DNA of 64,000 bases from Perilla frutescens (GCA_026008535.1 BRKX01000007.1:59633001-59697000), one strand, 5' to 3'; shown: positions 1 through 12,119, counted from the stretch's first letter. Notes: generated by a model not told the origin, from the letters alone. Numbers and translations: made by a program.

Positions 1-1438
1 CTCGCTTTGAAAACTTATCGGTGCACTTCACAGTTGAGATAGAAAGCTTAGCTTAAGAGTGTAGCTTGTGAGACTTTGTGTGCAGTTGTGTGTATGCAAA
101 AGCTTTGACAAAAAGTACATCACACACGATATTTATAGAGGTTCGAAGCTCAGCTTCTACGTCCTCTCTTCCTTACTTAAAAGGGCAATCCACTATGCAA
201 GTGTAAAGTTTCTTTATTACAGTTACACAGTGAAGATAAACTGTTAAACCTAAAACTGGCACCCTTCACTCGAGCGCGGCCACCATTTCAACTAGTGTTG
301 TCCTAGAAAAACAGACCCGTCGGTACGTCCTTCCTCAGTCGGTGATGGTCGACAGCTCACACTTACCGCTCCCAACTACTCGATGGGACTTTATGTGATA
401 TTGCCCGTCTTTACAAGATTTTAGATCTCTCTTGATCTTCAAGAAAATAGTCTTGAAACTGTTATCAACTTTGAATGCTCCTCAATCTGAGCTGTTTAGT
501 TGATCGTTAAGTAGCTTGAACTAAGAAGCTTGGCTCTGGCTGGATTCTTCAACAGGTAGATAAATGATCAGTTTTTGAAGAACTTCTCAGTTGGGACTTT
601 CAGCTGCAGATGATTAGTGCTTAAACTTTGAGCTGTGGGGAGGGAGAAAGAAAGCTCAGTATAGATTGCAAAAGTATGTTCAGCAAAAGTCACTATCAGA
701 AATGAGATTCATTCTTCTTATATGGATGAGTGAACTTTGTGACCATTAGGTTTCACTGATCGTTAGTTCATTCGATCTATCGACAGTAGTTGAATTTTTG
801 TAGCCGTTGAAGCTTGTTTGAACTAGCCGTTGCCTGATTTAATAAACCCTGCTCCGAGATCTCTTGTCAGGATCTTCAATTACTGCTTGGAAGGTATCAG
901 TTGCTTGGTTTTCAGTTTTGGACATTAGTTTGCAGGTCCTCAGCTACCTTGGCTTTCAGCTCTGGGATAGTCTAGTTGGCAGTCGGAAGCTCAGCTTTGA
1001 TTAAAGCCTCAGTTGAACTCCAGTTTGGCTTCTTGGAAGCTTAGTCTTGGATTAAAAGCTTCAGTTCTGGACTCCGGTTGGCTAATTCCTCTGAGCTCTT
1101 CTCCCAATCATAAGAGCTAGAGCTTTCAAGCTAGCTCTGTCTATCAACTTTTCTTAGCTTTCAGTGAAGCTGATAGTTGGTCATATGTTGGATGCTTTCC
1201 AGTCTTCAGCTTTGACTGGTTAGATCCTGGCTACTCAATACATCTTTTCCAGCTGGTTGACCATGCTCCAAAGCGGTTGACTTTCGCTCCAGCTGAGCTA
1301 ATTTTGGAGTCTTTATATTTTGGTCATAAAGCCAATTTCTAGCCTCTAATTCCTACAGGCTTTCATAGAAATTTTCCACATGTTTTGACATTTCATTAAA
1401 ACCATCAGTTAGGTTATTCTTGATAGTTTTTCCCAACA
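1..1438 (-). mobile_element. Partial SIRE-like copia LTR, old copy
   Basis: The block runs colinear with the minus-strand copia LTR at 16909-18499. Shared landmarks in order are the CTCGCTT segment, the 'tatagaggttcgaag' segment, the 'tctacgtcctctcttcc' segment, many CAGTTG/AGCTGA words, and the terminal 'gatagttttt' that precedes the LTR end at 1438. The left part, with the 3' end of the LTR and the primer site, lies beyond the window. No purine tract abuts position 1438 on the right, so this is probably the 5' LTR of a minus-strand element continuing leftward. It is far more diverged than copia X or Y, and its terminus carries a G where they have A. Confidence 0.75.
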
Positions 1439-1953
1439 TATTGTCCCATGAACTTTTAGTTATTGAAAAATACAGAAAAAATTTCTGAGCACTTAGTTCG
1501 TAAATCTAACGAAGCAATGAAATCTTCAATATATAACTAAAATATTTTAGATTCATAAGTATATTGCCTTCTTGTTGTGTTATCTGTTTCATCGATTGGC
1601 TTTTTTAGAAGTGTTGTGTATATCATTTGTTGTCTTCCTTATTTTTGTATATCTTTTTGCGAAGAACCCTAGCAATGGTCGTCGTTTTTCTCAATTTGTT
1701 GTTCTAAATTTTTTTCATTCATGAAGAGCTCTGTGAAATGTTGTGAGAAGCATCATTTTGTTGTACAATTTGTTATATTTATATTATTATTCTTTTTACA
1801 AATTTGTTTCCGGATTTATTTTTTTAGTTCGCATGTTTTTACAATTAGATTATTTTAAATAAATTTCTAAAATTATAAAAATATTTAATACATGTTTCTC
1901 AATTAAAGACATTTTAAATTCACTGTAAATATTTTATTTAATTTTTTTAATAC
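1439..1953. other. AT-rich non-coding DNA
   Basis: This stretch is very AT-rich, with runs of A and T and no credible coding frame. It probably belongs to the 3' flank of the split Ulp1-like gene or of the element that carries it. I see no terminal repeat or transposon end in it. Confidence 0.5.
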
Positions 1954-2693
1954 AAAAATAAATACATATTGTTGAGTTTTCCCTATTATTCTTTATATAT
2001 TCTTTTTTTTGTAATTTATATATATATTTATGGAATATGGTTTCTTCATTGGGTAAAATGACAATATTTTTTACTTTAATATGATTTAATTTAAATTACA
2101 TTAATCATGATTATTAATTATTGTATTCGAATTAATTATTGTGAGTATTTTTAATGGACGTAGGTTTGCATGTTATTTGCTAATCACTCGAAATCATGAC
2201 GCTAACGAACAAAACAACAATATAGTGATAGGAATACTAATAAATATTAATGATAACGAAGGAAATATGATAATGCTAATGAATGTATTATAAATGCATA
2301 TATATATATATATTGAATAGAAAAATAAATACATATTATTGAAATTTCCCCTATTATTTTTTTTATACCTTTTAAAATGTTATTATTTTGTCTTGTTAAG
2401 TTCCCGAATTTTTTTGTAATTTATATATATTTTCATGAATTATGATTTTCTAATTGGGTAAAATGACAATATTTTTGACTTTTTAATATGATTTAATTTG
2501 AATTGCATCAATTCGAATTAATTATTGTGAGTATTTTTAATGGAGGTAGGTTTGTATATGATTTGCTAATCACTCGAAATCATAATGCTAATGAACAAAA
2601 CAACAATATGATGATAGGAATACTAATAAATATGAAAGCTAACGAAGGAAATATGATAATGCTAATGAAGGTACTATAATAATGCAAATGGGA
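1954..2693 (+). repeat. Two-copy tandem repeat, about 367 bp unit
   Basis: Copy 1 (about 1954-2320) and copy 2 (about 2321-2693) share the same order of landmarks: 'aaaaataaatacatatt', 'gggtaaaatgacaatattt', 'aattattgtgagtattttt', 'tgctaatcactcgaaatcat' and 'acgaaggaaatatgataatg'. They differ by many substitutions and small indels, so the duplication is old. It is non-coding and lies just 3' of the Ulp1-like pseudogene. Confidence 0.85.
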
Positions 2694-2849
2694 TACAATA
2701 CCAAACTGATACTAATATATATAAGTCATAATAATTATGCATATATTACAGGAAAATAGAAATATTGTTTGGTAAGTAAATTAACTACATGCCATGAACA
2801 TTGTTAATTGTTTTCAAAATATAAAGACAGGCTTCAGAAGTTTGTTAAT

Positions 2850-4229
2850 TATCATTCTTGGTTAGATAATACTATGCCATGTCGATTGGGCTATCTTTTG
2901 AACGCAGCTTGTAGAAGATGTCGGCTTGGGAAATGTTGGTCTCTCTATGGAGGTTGTTTCTTTCAGACAATATGGCAGCACAATACTTTATCCTCAAGCA
3001 TTTCAGCAATCTTGCAGAGTTTTTCCTCAGTCCACAATTCCATTTTTTCAGATCACTCTATCTGTAAGTCTCCATATGCCGCATCACATAAACCTCACAA
3101 TCTGTTGTGTTTGAACGGTTTTGTCCATGACATTTGCATGCGGTCAAGATGGGTGATCTTTTTCTTCATATCTTTTGCAACATCATCAGGTCCCATTTTC
3201 CTCAAGAAGAGAACGAAATAAACAAGATGCAAAGTAGAAATGACAGTAAAAGAATCTGTTAGCTATTACATTTTAAGTTTTTTGAAAAAAGATGTATTAT
3301 TGCTCATTTTTTTCCTTTTAACATTACCAATTTTTCAGGAACTTGCCCATACTTCAATCGGACACCATTTCTTTCCCCCTCAAGTGCGGTTGTGTTGGTA
3401 ATGATGTGAGCAACAATTTCTTTTAAATCAATGTTGATTAGATAGAAGTGTTGTGCTTCATATATTGGGAACAAAAGCTGCAAAAATTTATGACAAATTT
3501 TAGTTTATTTGTCAATATATTTTAAAAAAATATAGAGCATACCATTTTAATTTCAGATATTTTGAACTGAGGGAAGGCTTTGATATCAAGCTCCAAGTTC
3601 TCATGGAATTTTTTCATTGCATCTTTCTTACTCATTCTAGCAGGGGCAGAGACAATTGAGTATTGCTATAAGAAAACAAGGAAGAAGTAAATGCATTTAT
3701 TTTTTTCATTTATATATACAGCTAATGGAACATGTTTATAATGCAAAGTAAGATATAACATTTTGCTAACGGAGGTATAAAAGTGTTTCTTATACAGACT
3801 ATGGTAGTGAAGCAGAATCTTGTAGGCGATGTATGTGTACGGATCTCAGCATGATTTAATATAGTACTCCAAACATCAATGACTGCGTAGCTGATGTAGT
3901 TGTTCTTATTCAATGTCATCAGCTCACACCTTCTGATCTCAAATCGATTATCATGGTATAAAATTTTCTCACTGAATTTGAGCAGTTATGCATTGTTAGT
4001 TAAAATCACAAAATACATATATGTGTTTTTTATAAATTTTTGTTTACCTTTCATCAGGACTATTGTCTTCAATCGCCCAGTAATATAGTTCAAACTCTAT
4101 TTCTGTCTGCCTTTTCTTTGCATCAATAATTGTTTGCAATTTCTCTTCTGGATTGTTTGATTCATTCTTTCTTGGTTGCACATCTATGCTCCTCCCAAGA
4201 ACCTCCTTGGCAACTTCGTTCTGTTCATT
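2850..4229 (-). pseudogene. Ulp1-like C48 peptidase, 3' half with catalytic domain
   Basis: Minus-strand exon remnants appear in order. They are an acidic/charged segment with the ELYYWAIEDNSPDE stretch (4229-4050, followed by a GT donor), a segment with YHDNRFEIRRCEL and YAVIDVWSTILN (from 3971, after an AG acceptor), 3667-3546, and 3478-3338 with EAQHFYLINIDL. The last coding part is at about 3205-2900 and carries DCEVYVMRHMETY. The spacing of an aromatic-rich His motif (His codon 3448-3450) and a DC-x-x-x-MRHME motif (Cys codon 3097-3099) is that of the SUMO-protease-like C48 fold common in plant genes and in genes carried by transposons. The Gly usual after DC is Glu here, and the last exon has stops and frame changes. 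The 5' half is at 30241-34263 on the other strand. A transposon-borne (MULE-type) copy is possible but no terminal repeats were found. Confidence 0.8.
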
Positions 4230-4234
4230 CTTAT
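4230..4234 (+). repeat. Copia X target-site duplication, left copy (CTTAT)
   Basis: The five bases just outside the copia X 5' LTR. The partner is ATAAG at 34259-34263, next to the inverted 3' LTR. Confidence 0.85.
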
Positions 4235-5895
4235 TATTAGGAAAAACTATCAAGGAACCCCTAGATTAGGTTTTGATGAGATGTCAAAATTATTTATGAA
4301 AAACTGACTAAAATTCAAGTTGTAGATCGGAGCTTACCAATCCAGGGCATCAAAAAGGAACTCAAGTAAAGTCAAAGTCAACCAATCTGAAGTATGATCC
4401 ACAAGCTGAAGGATACATCATCCAGTCAAAATTCAACTCAATTGAGAAATCGAACCAGTCGAAACAAACTGACATCTAAGTCAGTTGAGCTGAGGGAGAA
4501 AAGAATTGACTAAAGACTGAAGAAACTGATAAAACATCAGTTTAAGAAAGAGACTGAAAGTATCCAGCTGATGGCCAAATTGAAGTAAACAAGACAGATC
4601 AGCCGAAGACCAGAACGGTAGTCAGATAGCTTGTGATTAGTCAAGCTGATAAGAAAGCTCAAGAGAAATCAGTCAAGCTGACAGGATAGCCAAGAACTTG
4701 AGATCAGTCGAACTGGAGAAATAAAAGCTCAAAACTGCCAACTGGAGCAATAGCCAAACTCAGCTGACAAGCTCAGCTAGCGAGCTCAGAGCTGCCAACT
4801 AGAGCAATAGTCAAACTCAGCTGACAAGCTCAGAATTGCCAACTGGTACAATAACTAAACTAAGTTGACAAGTCCAGAACTGTCAACTGGAACTCAAAAC
4901 TGCCAAGAAAGCTAAAGCCAGAGAACCCTGGAGTTTATTGCTCAAACCACCGAATCTTGGAATAAATGCTTCAACAAAGATCCTGGAATTAAATATCCAA
5001 TGAATATCGATTGGCAGAGAAACGGCTACTTTAACCAAAAGTTCCAAGCGATCATTAAAGACCATCTTCCATTGATTAGCCAACAGAGCCACCGATCAAT
5101 GGACAATGGAACTCAATGGTCATAAAATCACTCCTCTATAAAAGACCAGTGAACCAGAGTTTAAATATGCTGCCGAAAAAGAATCCTTCGCCTACACAAC
5201 TTTCGCATATACAAACAAGAGCTTTTCTTTCTCCCTCTCACTCAAGCTCAAATTCAGCATTTGATAGAAACTACGAGAGTCCAACTGAGAATAAGATATT
5301 CACAGAGTCAAGATAATCAGCCAGCTGTTGACAATCCAGCCAGGGCAGCCTTCTCAGATTCAGTAATACAACGATCAACTACTCAGCTCAATTGAAGGAG
5401 CACATCAGTTGATAACCCCTGTTCAAGACTAATCTCTTGAAGATCGAAAGAGATCTAAAACCTTATAAAGATGAAAATAGCACCTACCTTCCTAGCGAGC
5501 AGTTAGGGACTTCAAGTGTCAGCCGTCGACCCGCTAAGGTAGCGAGCAGTTACCAGATTCAGCCAACTGTCCTTCATTGTATAATTTGTAAAGAAACTAA
5601 AGTTATATAATGAAGTTGCCCTTCTGCAGAAGGAAGAGAGGACGTAGAAATTTGAGACTTCGAACCTCTATAAATCGCTTGTGTGCTGTACTATTTTGGT
5701 TATTGCATATCTTTGAACTGCACACAATATCACACAAGCCGCACTCTAACTGTCTTAACAAATCAATAAGTTAGTGCATAGATAAGTTTTACTAAGCGAG
5801 TCAAAGGGCCCTGTTATTCTGCATTTGAAGTAAAAAAGTTTTAATCAGTTTATTCACCCCTCTCTAAACTGATATGGACTCTCCCGGGATCAACA
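4235..5895 (+). mobile_element. Copia X 5' LTR (SIRE-like)
   Basis: The 1661-bp LTR begins T(G>A)TTAGG and ends CAACA, and the initiator-Met primer site follows two bases later. Its partner is the minus-strand LTR at 34264-35924, also 1661 bp. The two share a segment near 4680-4735 that copia Y LTRs lack. A hand comparison of the first 600 bases gives roughly 4-5% difference. The middle (about 4735-4905) holds three units of a degenerate repeat built on GCCAACTGGAGCAATAG and CTCAGCTGACAAG. A TATA box is at 5137. The insertion split the Ulp1-like gene. Confidence 0.92.
5137..5144 (+). promoter_or_regulatory. TATA box of copia X LTR
   Basis: TATAAAAG sits about two thirds into the LTR. The matching positions in copia Y LTRs read CATAAAAG or its complement, so this is the likely U3 promoter of the family. 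Confidence 0.6.
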
Positions 5896-5897
5896 AG

Positions 5898-5912
5898 TGG
5901 TATCAGAGCGGT
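5898..5912 (+). other. Copia X primer-binding site
   Basis: TGGTATCAGAGCGG complements the 3' end of plant initiator-methionine tRNA and lies two bases after the LTR end. Confidence 0.85.
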
Positions 5913-5983
5913 TGACTCTAAGGATCAACTGTTTCTGCAGATCAACTGAATCAGATCTACTTATCTGTGCTAACATTCCAGCT

Positions 5984-6748
5984 ATGGGAAACCATAAGCT
6001 ACCTTTGCTTTCAGTTGAGAATTATGATAACTGGAGCAGGAGAATGAAGGCACATCTATGCTCAATTCATGAGAATATGTGGGAAGTCATTGAAGATGGT
6101 CCAATCATCATCATGATGGACAATGATGATCACATAGTTGATATCAATCAACCAGCAAGGACCCCAAAGCCAACTAATCTTCTCACCAGCGAAGAGAAGA
6201 AGTTAAAGAATCTAGAGTTTGTGGTTTAAGCTGCACTATTTCAAACTCTAGATGAAGACAAAATGAAGGACACAAAGAATTTTACAACTGCCAAGGAGAT
6301 ATGGGACTTACTAGCAGATCTATGCCAAGAGTCCGAAGCCATCAAAGAAAACAAGCTCCAGCTGGCAGTCGACAGATACGAGTCCTTCAAAATGCAGTCA
6401 GAAGAATTCATCTCAAGCCTTTAAACCAGATTTCTAGGCATCATCAATGAGAAGACTAACCTAGGAAGAATCTATCCCAATTCTGAGATGAATTCCAAAG
6501 TTCTGGATAATCTCACTGAAGAATACGATATGAAAGTGATAGCTAGGAAACAAGAAATCTAAATAGCATCACTCCAAGGGAACTATTTGGTTCTCTAAAA
6601 GCTCATGAGTACAGTCTAAACCGAAAGAAGGAAGCATCAACATCGTCAGCTCAAGATGCAGCTTTCTATGGTGAAAGGAACCAGTTTAGAGACACTCGAG
6701 GAAGGAACAACTTCCGACCTAGGAGCTCACCAGCCAAAGAAAATCAAG
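5984..6748 (+). pseudogene. Copia X gag, N-terminal part
   Basis: The ATG opens a protein with a YDNWSRRMKAHL stretch, the first conserved block of SIRE-type Gag (UBN2-like fold). A stop follows at the FVV residues near 6227. The same reading, with more stops and a frameshift near 6550, continues to 'aaatcaag' at 6748. Sequence there switches to antisense gypsy W. The remainder of this gag lies inverted at 40228-38706, about 80 bp having been lost between the two pieces when compared with copia Y. Its role was the particle-forming capsid protein; this copy is dead. Confidence 0.88.
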
Positions 6749-9064
6749 ACAGTTCTTCCCATGACTTCAAATTATTCCTAATTAGAGATCTAAGTAAAGC
6801 TCATAATGTACGATTAACAACCTCAGTTTGACCATCGGTTTGTGGATGACATGCAGTAGAAAACAATAACTTAGTACCTAATTTTCCCCACAAAACACGC
6901 CAGAAATGTCCTAAAAATTTAGAATCCCTATCACTAACAATAGTACGAGGAATTCCATGCAAACGAATAACATGAACAAAGAACAAGTTGGCAATGTAAA
7001 CAGCATCATCAGTTTTCCTACATGCAATGAAATGAGCCATTTTGGAAAACCTATCAACTACAACAAACACAGAATCCTTACCCGACCTAGATCTAGGTAA
7101 TCCTAAGATGAAATCCATAGAAATATCGATCCAAGGAGCTGAAGGGGCGGGTAGGGGCATGTACAATCTGAATGGGTGTGAAGTGGATTTGGCTTGACGA
7201 CAAGTAATGCAACGACTACACACATTCTCTACATCCTTACGCATATGCGGCCAAAAGAAGTGTTCATGCAGCAAGTTCAATGTCTTATGCACAGCAAAGT
7301 GACCCATTAAACTCCCCGCATGTGATTCTAACACTAATAGCTCACGCATAGAACAAACAGGAATGCATAACTTCGACTCTTTGAACAGGAAACCATCATG
7401 CACATAATAACCATCAAAAGACCTAGGTTTCGAACTACATGAGGCATAAATGGGGCTGAAGTAGGCGTCCTCAACATATAAAGGCTTAATGGACTCGAAA
7501 CCAAGCATCTTAGCATGCATTAAGTTCAAAAGAGCGTACCTTCTTGATAGAGCATCGACGACGACATTATCCTCGCCTTTTTTGTACTTGATAACATACG
7601 GGAAAGACTCGATGAACTTGACCCATCTCGCATGTCTCTTGATCAGATTGTTTTGCCCTTTCAAGTGCTTCAAGCTTTCATGATCCGTGTGGATGACGAA
7701 CTCCTTAGGCCAAAGATAGTGCTGCCATGTGTCCAACGCACGCTTCAAAGCGTAGAGCTCTTTATCGTATGTGGAATACCTAAGGGAGGGGCCATTTAAC
7801 TTCTCACTGAAGTATGAAACGGGTTGTTTTTCCTGCATCAAAACTGCACCAATACCTATGCCCGAAGCATCACACTCGATCTCAAAGGTCTTAGTAAAAT
7901 CAGGTAAACAAAGAACAGGAGTTGAACATAACAATGACTTCAAGGTAGTAAAAGCATGCTCTTGTTGTTTACCCCACTCAAATTTCCGGTCCTTCTTACT
8001 TAGCTCAGTAAGAGGGGCGGCTATACTAGAGAAATCCCGTACAAAACGACGGTAAAACCCAGCCAATCCATGAAAGGATCGAACCTCAGAGGCCTTTTTT
8101 GGGGTTGGCCATTCCTCAATCGCTATGATTTTGGAACGGTCTACCTCAATACCTCGTGAACTAACGACAAAGCCTAGAAATATGACTTCATCTATACAAA
8201 ACGAAGACTTAGACAAGTTTCCATACAACTTAGCATCACGCAATAAGCAAAATACACGCCTAAGGTGTTCTATGTACGCATGTGCACTGTGACTGTAGAT
8301 CAGAATATCATCAAAGTATACAACAACCAATTTTCCAATCACATCACGCAAAACATGATTCATCAATCTCATAAATGTGCTCGGTGCATTAGTGAGACCA
8401 AAAGGCATAACTAACCACTCATATAAACCATGCTTTGTTTTAAACGCAGTTTTCCATTCATCCCCTTCATGCATTCTAACTTGAAAATAACCAGATCTCA
8501 AATCTATCTTAGAAAACACATTAGAACCACTTAACTCATCTAGCATATCATCAAGTCTAGGGATAGGAAATCTATACTTAATTGTTATCTTGTTGATGGT
8601 GCGGCAATCCATGCACATCCTCCATTCGTTGTTCTTCTTTGGCACTAGGATGACTAGAACTGCACAAGGGCTCATCGACTCTCAGATTTGCTTCTTCTCT
8701 AGCAAATCCTTCACTTGATGGTCGATCTCCTTCATCTCCTCGGGCGACGTGCAGTATGCTGGTCGGTTGGGCACAACGACGCCAGGTACGAAGTCGATCT
8801 GGTGCTCGATCCCACGCACTGGAGGTAATCCACTTGGAATCTCTTCCGGGAACACGTCCGCGAACTCCTTCATAAGTGGAGCACATCACAAGGCAAAGAA
8901 ACACCATTAGTATCACTATCCTTATAAGATAAAAGAACAAAAGGTAAACCTGCTTTTAGTGCTTTCTCTACGCCTTTAACTGAGATAAACAAGGACCGAT
9001 TTTGTTCAACTGTAGGGCCTGATCCGGATGCCTTCCCACGAGCTAAGGAATCATTAGGAAGCAT
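6749..9064 (-). pseudogene. Gypsy W pol: RT, RNase H, most of integrase
   Basis: Reading leftward from 9064: a linker with the KEFADVFPEEIPSGLPPVRG block (about 8873-8800), then reverse transcriptase with [29 protein letters not shown] and the catalytic YFDD (about 8330). RNase H follows with [13 protein letters not shown] and TDHESLKHL, and integrase with the H-C zinc region, [23 protein letters not shown] and [11 protein letters not shown]. The frame is open from 8675 to 6801, which is long for this window. It ends near 6749, inside integrase after the region aligning with KSWEE in gypsy Z. The missing C-terminus is on the plus strand from 40229. Frame breaks occur near 8680 and 8870. Confidence 0.92.
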
Positions 9065-9123
9065 CTTAGGGCTGCATTGGTCGACTTTGAAGAAGTCTCT
9101 GATTTGAAACTCTCGGCCGAATC

Positions 9124-9831
9124 TCAGCCGTTCACGGCGGCGGTCCGGGCGGCGACTGCTGCTTGCTTTAACCGTTCTTGTTTAAATCTCTCTTGCATCC
9201 TTTCTTGATCCTCTGCAACGGCTTTAGGAGTGAGTGACTTGAGCACAGTGGTTTGACCATCTCTCGTGATCGAGTAGGTGTTGGTTAAACCATCGTGAAC
9301 CGCTTTTCTGTCGAACTGCCACGGTCTTCCTAAAAGAATGTGGGCTGCTTCCATAGGAATAATATCACAAAGAACAGTGTCAGAATAATGACCTATAGCA
9401 AAAGAAATGTGTACCTGACCTGTCACTCGAAAGGAACCTCGATCAGTAAGCCATTGCAACTTGTATGGTTTTGGATGCTTTGTTGTGGTAAGGGCGAGTT
9501 TATCAACGGCGTACTGGCTGATTGCGTTGATTACACTCCCACTGTCGATGATCATCGCACAAGTCTGATCTTTGATTGCAACGCGAGTATAGAAGATGTT
9601 CTCTCGCTGCGATTGCTCTTCTTCTTCACGATTGATGTTCAGACTGCGAATAGATACTAAGCTGACATGAGGTAGCTCGGCTTCCTCATCATCTGGCTCG
9701 ATTTCAGGGACTTCAACGGCTTCAGGGGCGGCGACCTGAGGCTCATCTTCATCTTCACTGGTTGATTCAAGTCCATTCTGTTCATTGAGGAACAGAACAC
9801 GCCGGTTTGGACACTGGTTCTGAAAACGACT
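9124..9831 (-). pseudogene. Gypsy W protease region
   Basis: The aspartic protease core is visible as MIIDSGSVINAIS (D-S-G active site, about 9555-9520), followed by a beta-strand pattern and the conserved ILLGRPWQFDRKAV turn. The N-terminal side carries HVSLVSIRSLNINREEE. The downstream linker is rich in Glu, Arg and Ala. It would release the Gag and Pol products. A frame change near 9660 separates it from the acidic linker to gag. Confidence 0.85.
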
Positions 9832-10965
9832 CTAACCTTGGAATTTTTGACACTGGATGTCACGGGCTTGACTAGAGGCTGAATTCAGCATTGGATTGGA
9901 CTGATTGGGCCGTTGGAATGGTGGCCTGGGTGTAGACTCGGGTCTACGGCTTGCTTGCGGTGTAGAACGGTCGAAACGGCGTTCCGGGGGTCCGGACTGA
10001 CCACAGGGTTGAGTAGAATCAACAGAAGGAGTAGAAGGTGATGTGGAAGGTGTACCTTTACTCCAAGATTGGCGAGTAGGGGCTGAGCCTTGACTGGATC
10101 GACGGCGACCTTCTCGCAACTGCTTTTCCACAATTGATGCGTACTGCACCATTCTCTCTATGCTTGTGAATTTTTTGAGTTCTACTTCACATGTGATATC
10201 GGGATTCATACCTTCAATGTACCGAATGATGGTAGCATTTAAGGTCTCCTCCTTCTCGACTCGGTTCAAGCCAGTCTCGAGCTCTTTGTGATATTCTTCA
10301 ATCGAACGGGTGCCTTGCTTGATCCGATTGAGCTTCTTCTCAAGCTCTCTTTCATAGTGGACTGGAATGAAGCATCCACGCATGAATCCTTTCATCTCTT
10401 CCCAATTATCGATGGGTGGATTTCGATTTCTTCATCTTCTTTCTTGTTGTATTTCCCATCAAGTGGCTGCATAGCCTCTGAACTCCAAACATGCTAGTTG
10501 TACCTTTTTAGCTTCTGAAAAATCATAGCATGCGAAAATCTTCTCCACCTTACGTTCCCAATCTAGGTAGACATCGGGATCGTGAAGACCTTCAAACTTC
10601 GGGATGCTCGTCTTGATGTTGTTGAGCATTCGGTCTTCTCCATAGTCATCATTGTGGTTTCCACGCTGTTGGCGGCGCCCACAATCTGGAGTATCATCTT
10701 CGGCATCTGTATTCTCATCAAAGTACTCCTCTTCTGGCTCGTTTTGACGCTCTAGGCGCCTATTTCCTCGAATGGCTTGAGGGAAAACGGGCGTTGTTTT
10801 AGTGCATTCAAGGGCGTGCACTAAATCATCAATCTTGTCGGATAGAGCCTGGTGTTGTCTTTGAACGTGTTTGGACAGCGCTTCAAAGTGATACTTAGGA
10901 TCCCACGGTGCGGATGGATCCGAGGAAGAGTCCATGGGTGCTTTGGATGGGTCCAAAGAAGGCAA
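9832..10965 (-). pseudogene. Gypsy W gag, zinc knuckle destroyed
   Basis: From the ATG at 10965: a Pro/Ser-rich start, an acidic patch, then the plant gypsy capsid fold with YLDWERKVEKIF, YERELEKKLNRIKQGTRSIEEY and MNPDITCEVEL. A Pro/Ser/Arg-rich tail follows. A stop near 10459 splits the frame. The nucleocapsid zinc knuckle, CHKC-x4-H-x4-C in gypsy Z, is damaged here: the second Cys reads Phe, the Trp is a stop and the His reads Arg. It therefore could not bind zinc. Confidence 0.88.
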
Positions 10966-11780
10966 GGTCGACTGGGGGTCGACTGGAGGTGTAGATGATG
11001 ATTCGGAGCGGGTTCCTTTCTACAAAATGAACAAACGTAAAAGAAAACAAGGTAGGACCTCACAACCTCACGTTCACTCTTTTGTTTTCACTCTTGATTT
11101 TACCACTCATGTTTGCACTCAAAGTGTATGGTGATGTGTGTGTATTGTGTATTTGAAGTGGATGAACTAGCTAAAGAATCAGTTCTTGACTTGGGGAATG
11201 AGTGTCACGGTTTTGGAAAAGGAATGGAGTCACTACTCTAGGAACAAGGATGAATTTGGGTATGTGTATAGTGTAGTAGTCGAGTATGAGTGTGTATGGA
11301 GGTGGCTGATTATTGTAGTGTATTTAGGGAAATGGCCGAATAGGTGTAGGGTAGGAGAGGAAAGAAATAGAAGGGATAAGGAAAGAAGAAAGAGATAAGG
11401 TAATTGCGTGATTTGGATATGTATCAATCTATGTGACACAATCTAAATACCTTAATTAGCCTAGACTCTAGAAGGAATGAACCAAAAATAAAAGAGGACT
11501 CTTAAGGAAGTTACCAAAAAGAAAAAAGAACTTGTATGGAAAGTTCCAAAAATAAAATCAATCTAGAAGGAAACTACCAAAAATAAGAAAGACTCACTAG
11601 GTAATTACCAACTTTGATCTAGTACCAAAAATAAAAATTGAACTAAAAGGAAACAATGAATATTCTTTTTTTTTTTCAATTCGATCGGCTCTTTTTTTTT
11701 AAACAATGAACAATACGGAAATTAAATTACAACTCGATCAAACGTAAAATAAAATAAAGACACAAACACGAACCAAAGTC
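10966..11780 (-). other. Gypsy W 5' leader
   Basis: This untranslated leader lies between the primer site and gag. It contains degenerate tandem units of about 30-45 bp built on GGAAATTACCAAAAATAAAA and 'ctcaaaaggtaa' (about 11490-11660), plus poly-T runs near 11665-11700. Gypsy U and Z leaders have the same layout. The strip next to gag (about 11030-11140) is conserved with 62480-62600. No gene is supported. Confidence 0.75.
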
Positions 11781-11798
11781 GACGTGGCTTTGATACCA
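11781..11798 (-). other. Gypsy W primer-binding site
   Basis: On the minus strand it reads TGGTATCAAAGCCACGTC, one mismatch from the usual initiator-Met tRNA complement. It lies six bases inside the LTR boundary. Confidence 0.85.
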
Positions 11799-11804
11799 CT
11801 TTTA

Positions 11805-12113
11805 TGATACGACCCGGGATGAAGGAACGAACACACGTCGACACATGTAAGGTTTTGTGTCTTCTACGACTCAACAACTAATGCGGAAATATGCGGAACA
11901 AACTAGACGACTAGGACTAAATAAAATACCTAAACTATGACACACAAAATAACACAAATCCAAAGAATTATGGGGCTGTTTTGGACGGCTATGATGATGG
12001 TAAATATGAAGGAATTTCGATGGTGATGAATAGGTTTAGAAGGGCTAGGGTAGATAGGATATGATAGAGTTGTATTGGACTTATGGATGGAACGAGATGA
12101 TGATGAACTTGAT
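11805..12113 (-). mobile_element. Gypsy W 5' LTR, 3' segment, inverted
   Basis: The LTR end reads TGATACGAC on the plus strand and adjoins the primer site. Only 309 bp are present. The sequence stops at 12113, at the point matching 15483 in the plus-strand segment of the same LTR. The 122 bp at 11805-11926 that the other segment lacks, added to its 1089 bp, give 1211 bp. That is exactly the length of the 3' LTR at 40743-41953. Confidence 0.92.
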
Positions 12114-12119
12114 GGACTA

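Noticed and set aside
7771..8055. Plus-strand open frames across 7.4-8.1 kb
   Set aside because: Antisense to the well-defined reverse transcriptase/RNase H of gypsy W.
6749..12113. Gypsy W minus-strand block as a separate, independent insertion
   Set aside because: It lacks both outer ends and target duplications, and its broken edges match 40229 and 15483/15669 exactly, so it is part of the element bounded by AGCTA.
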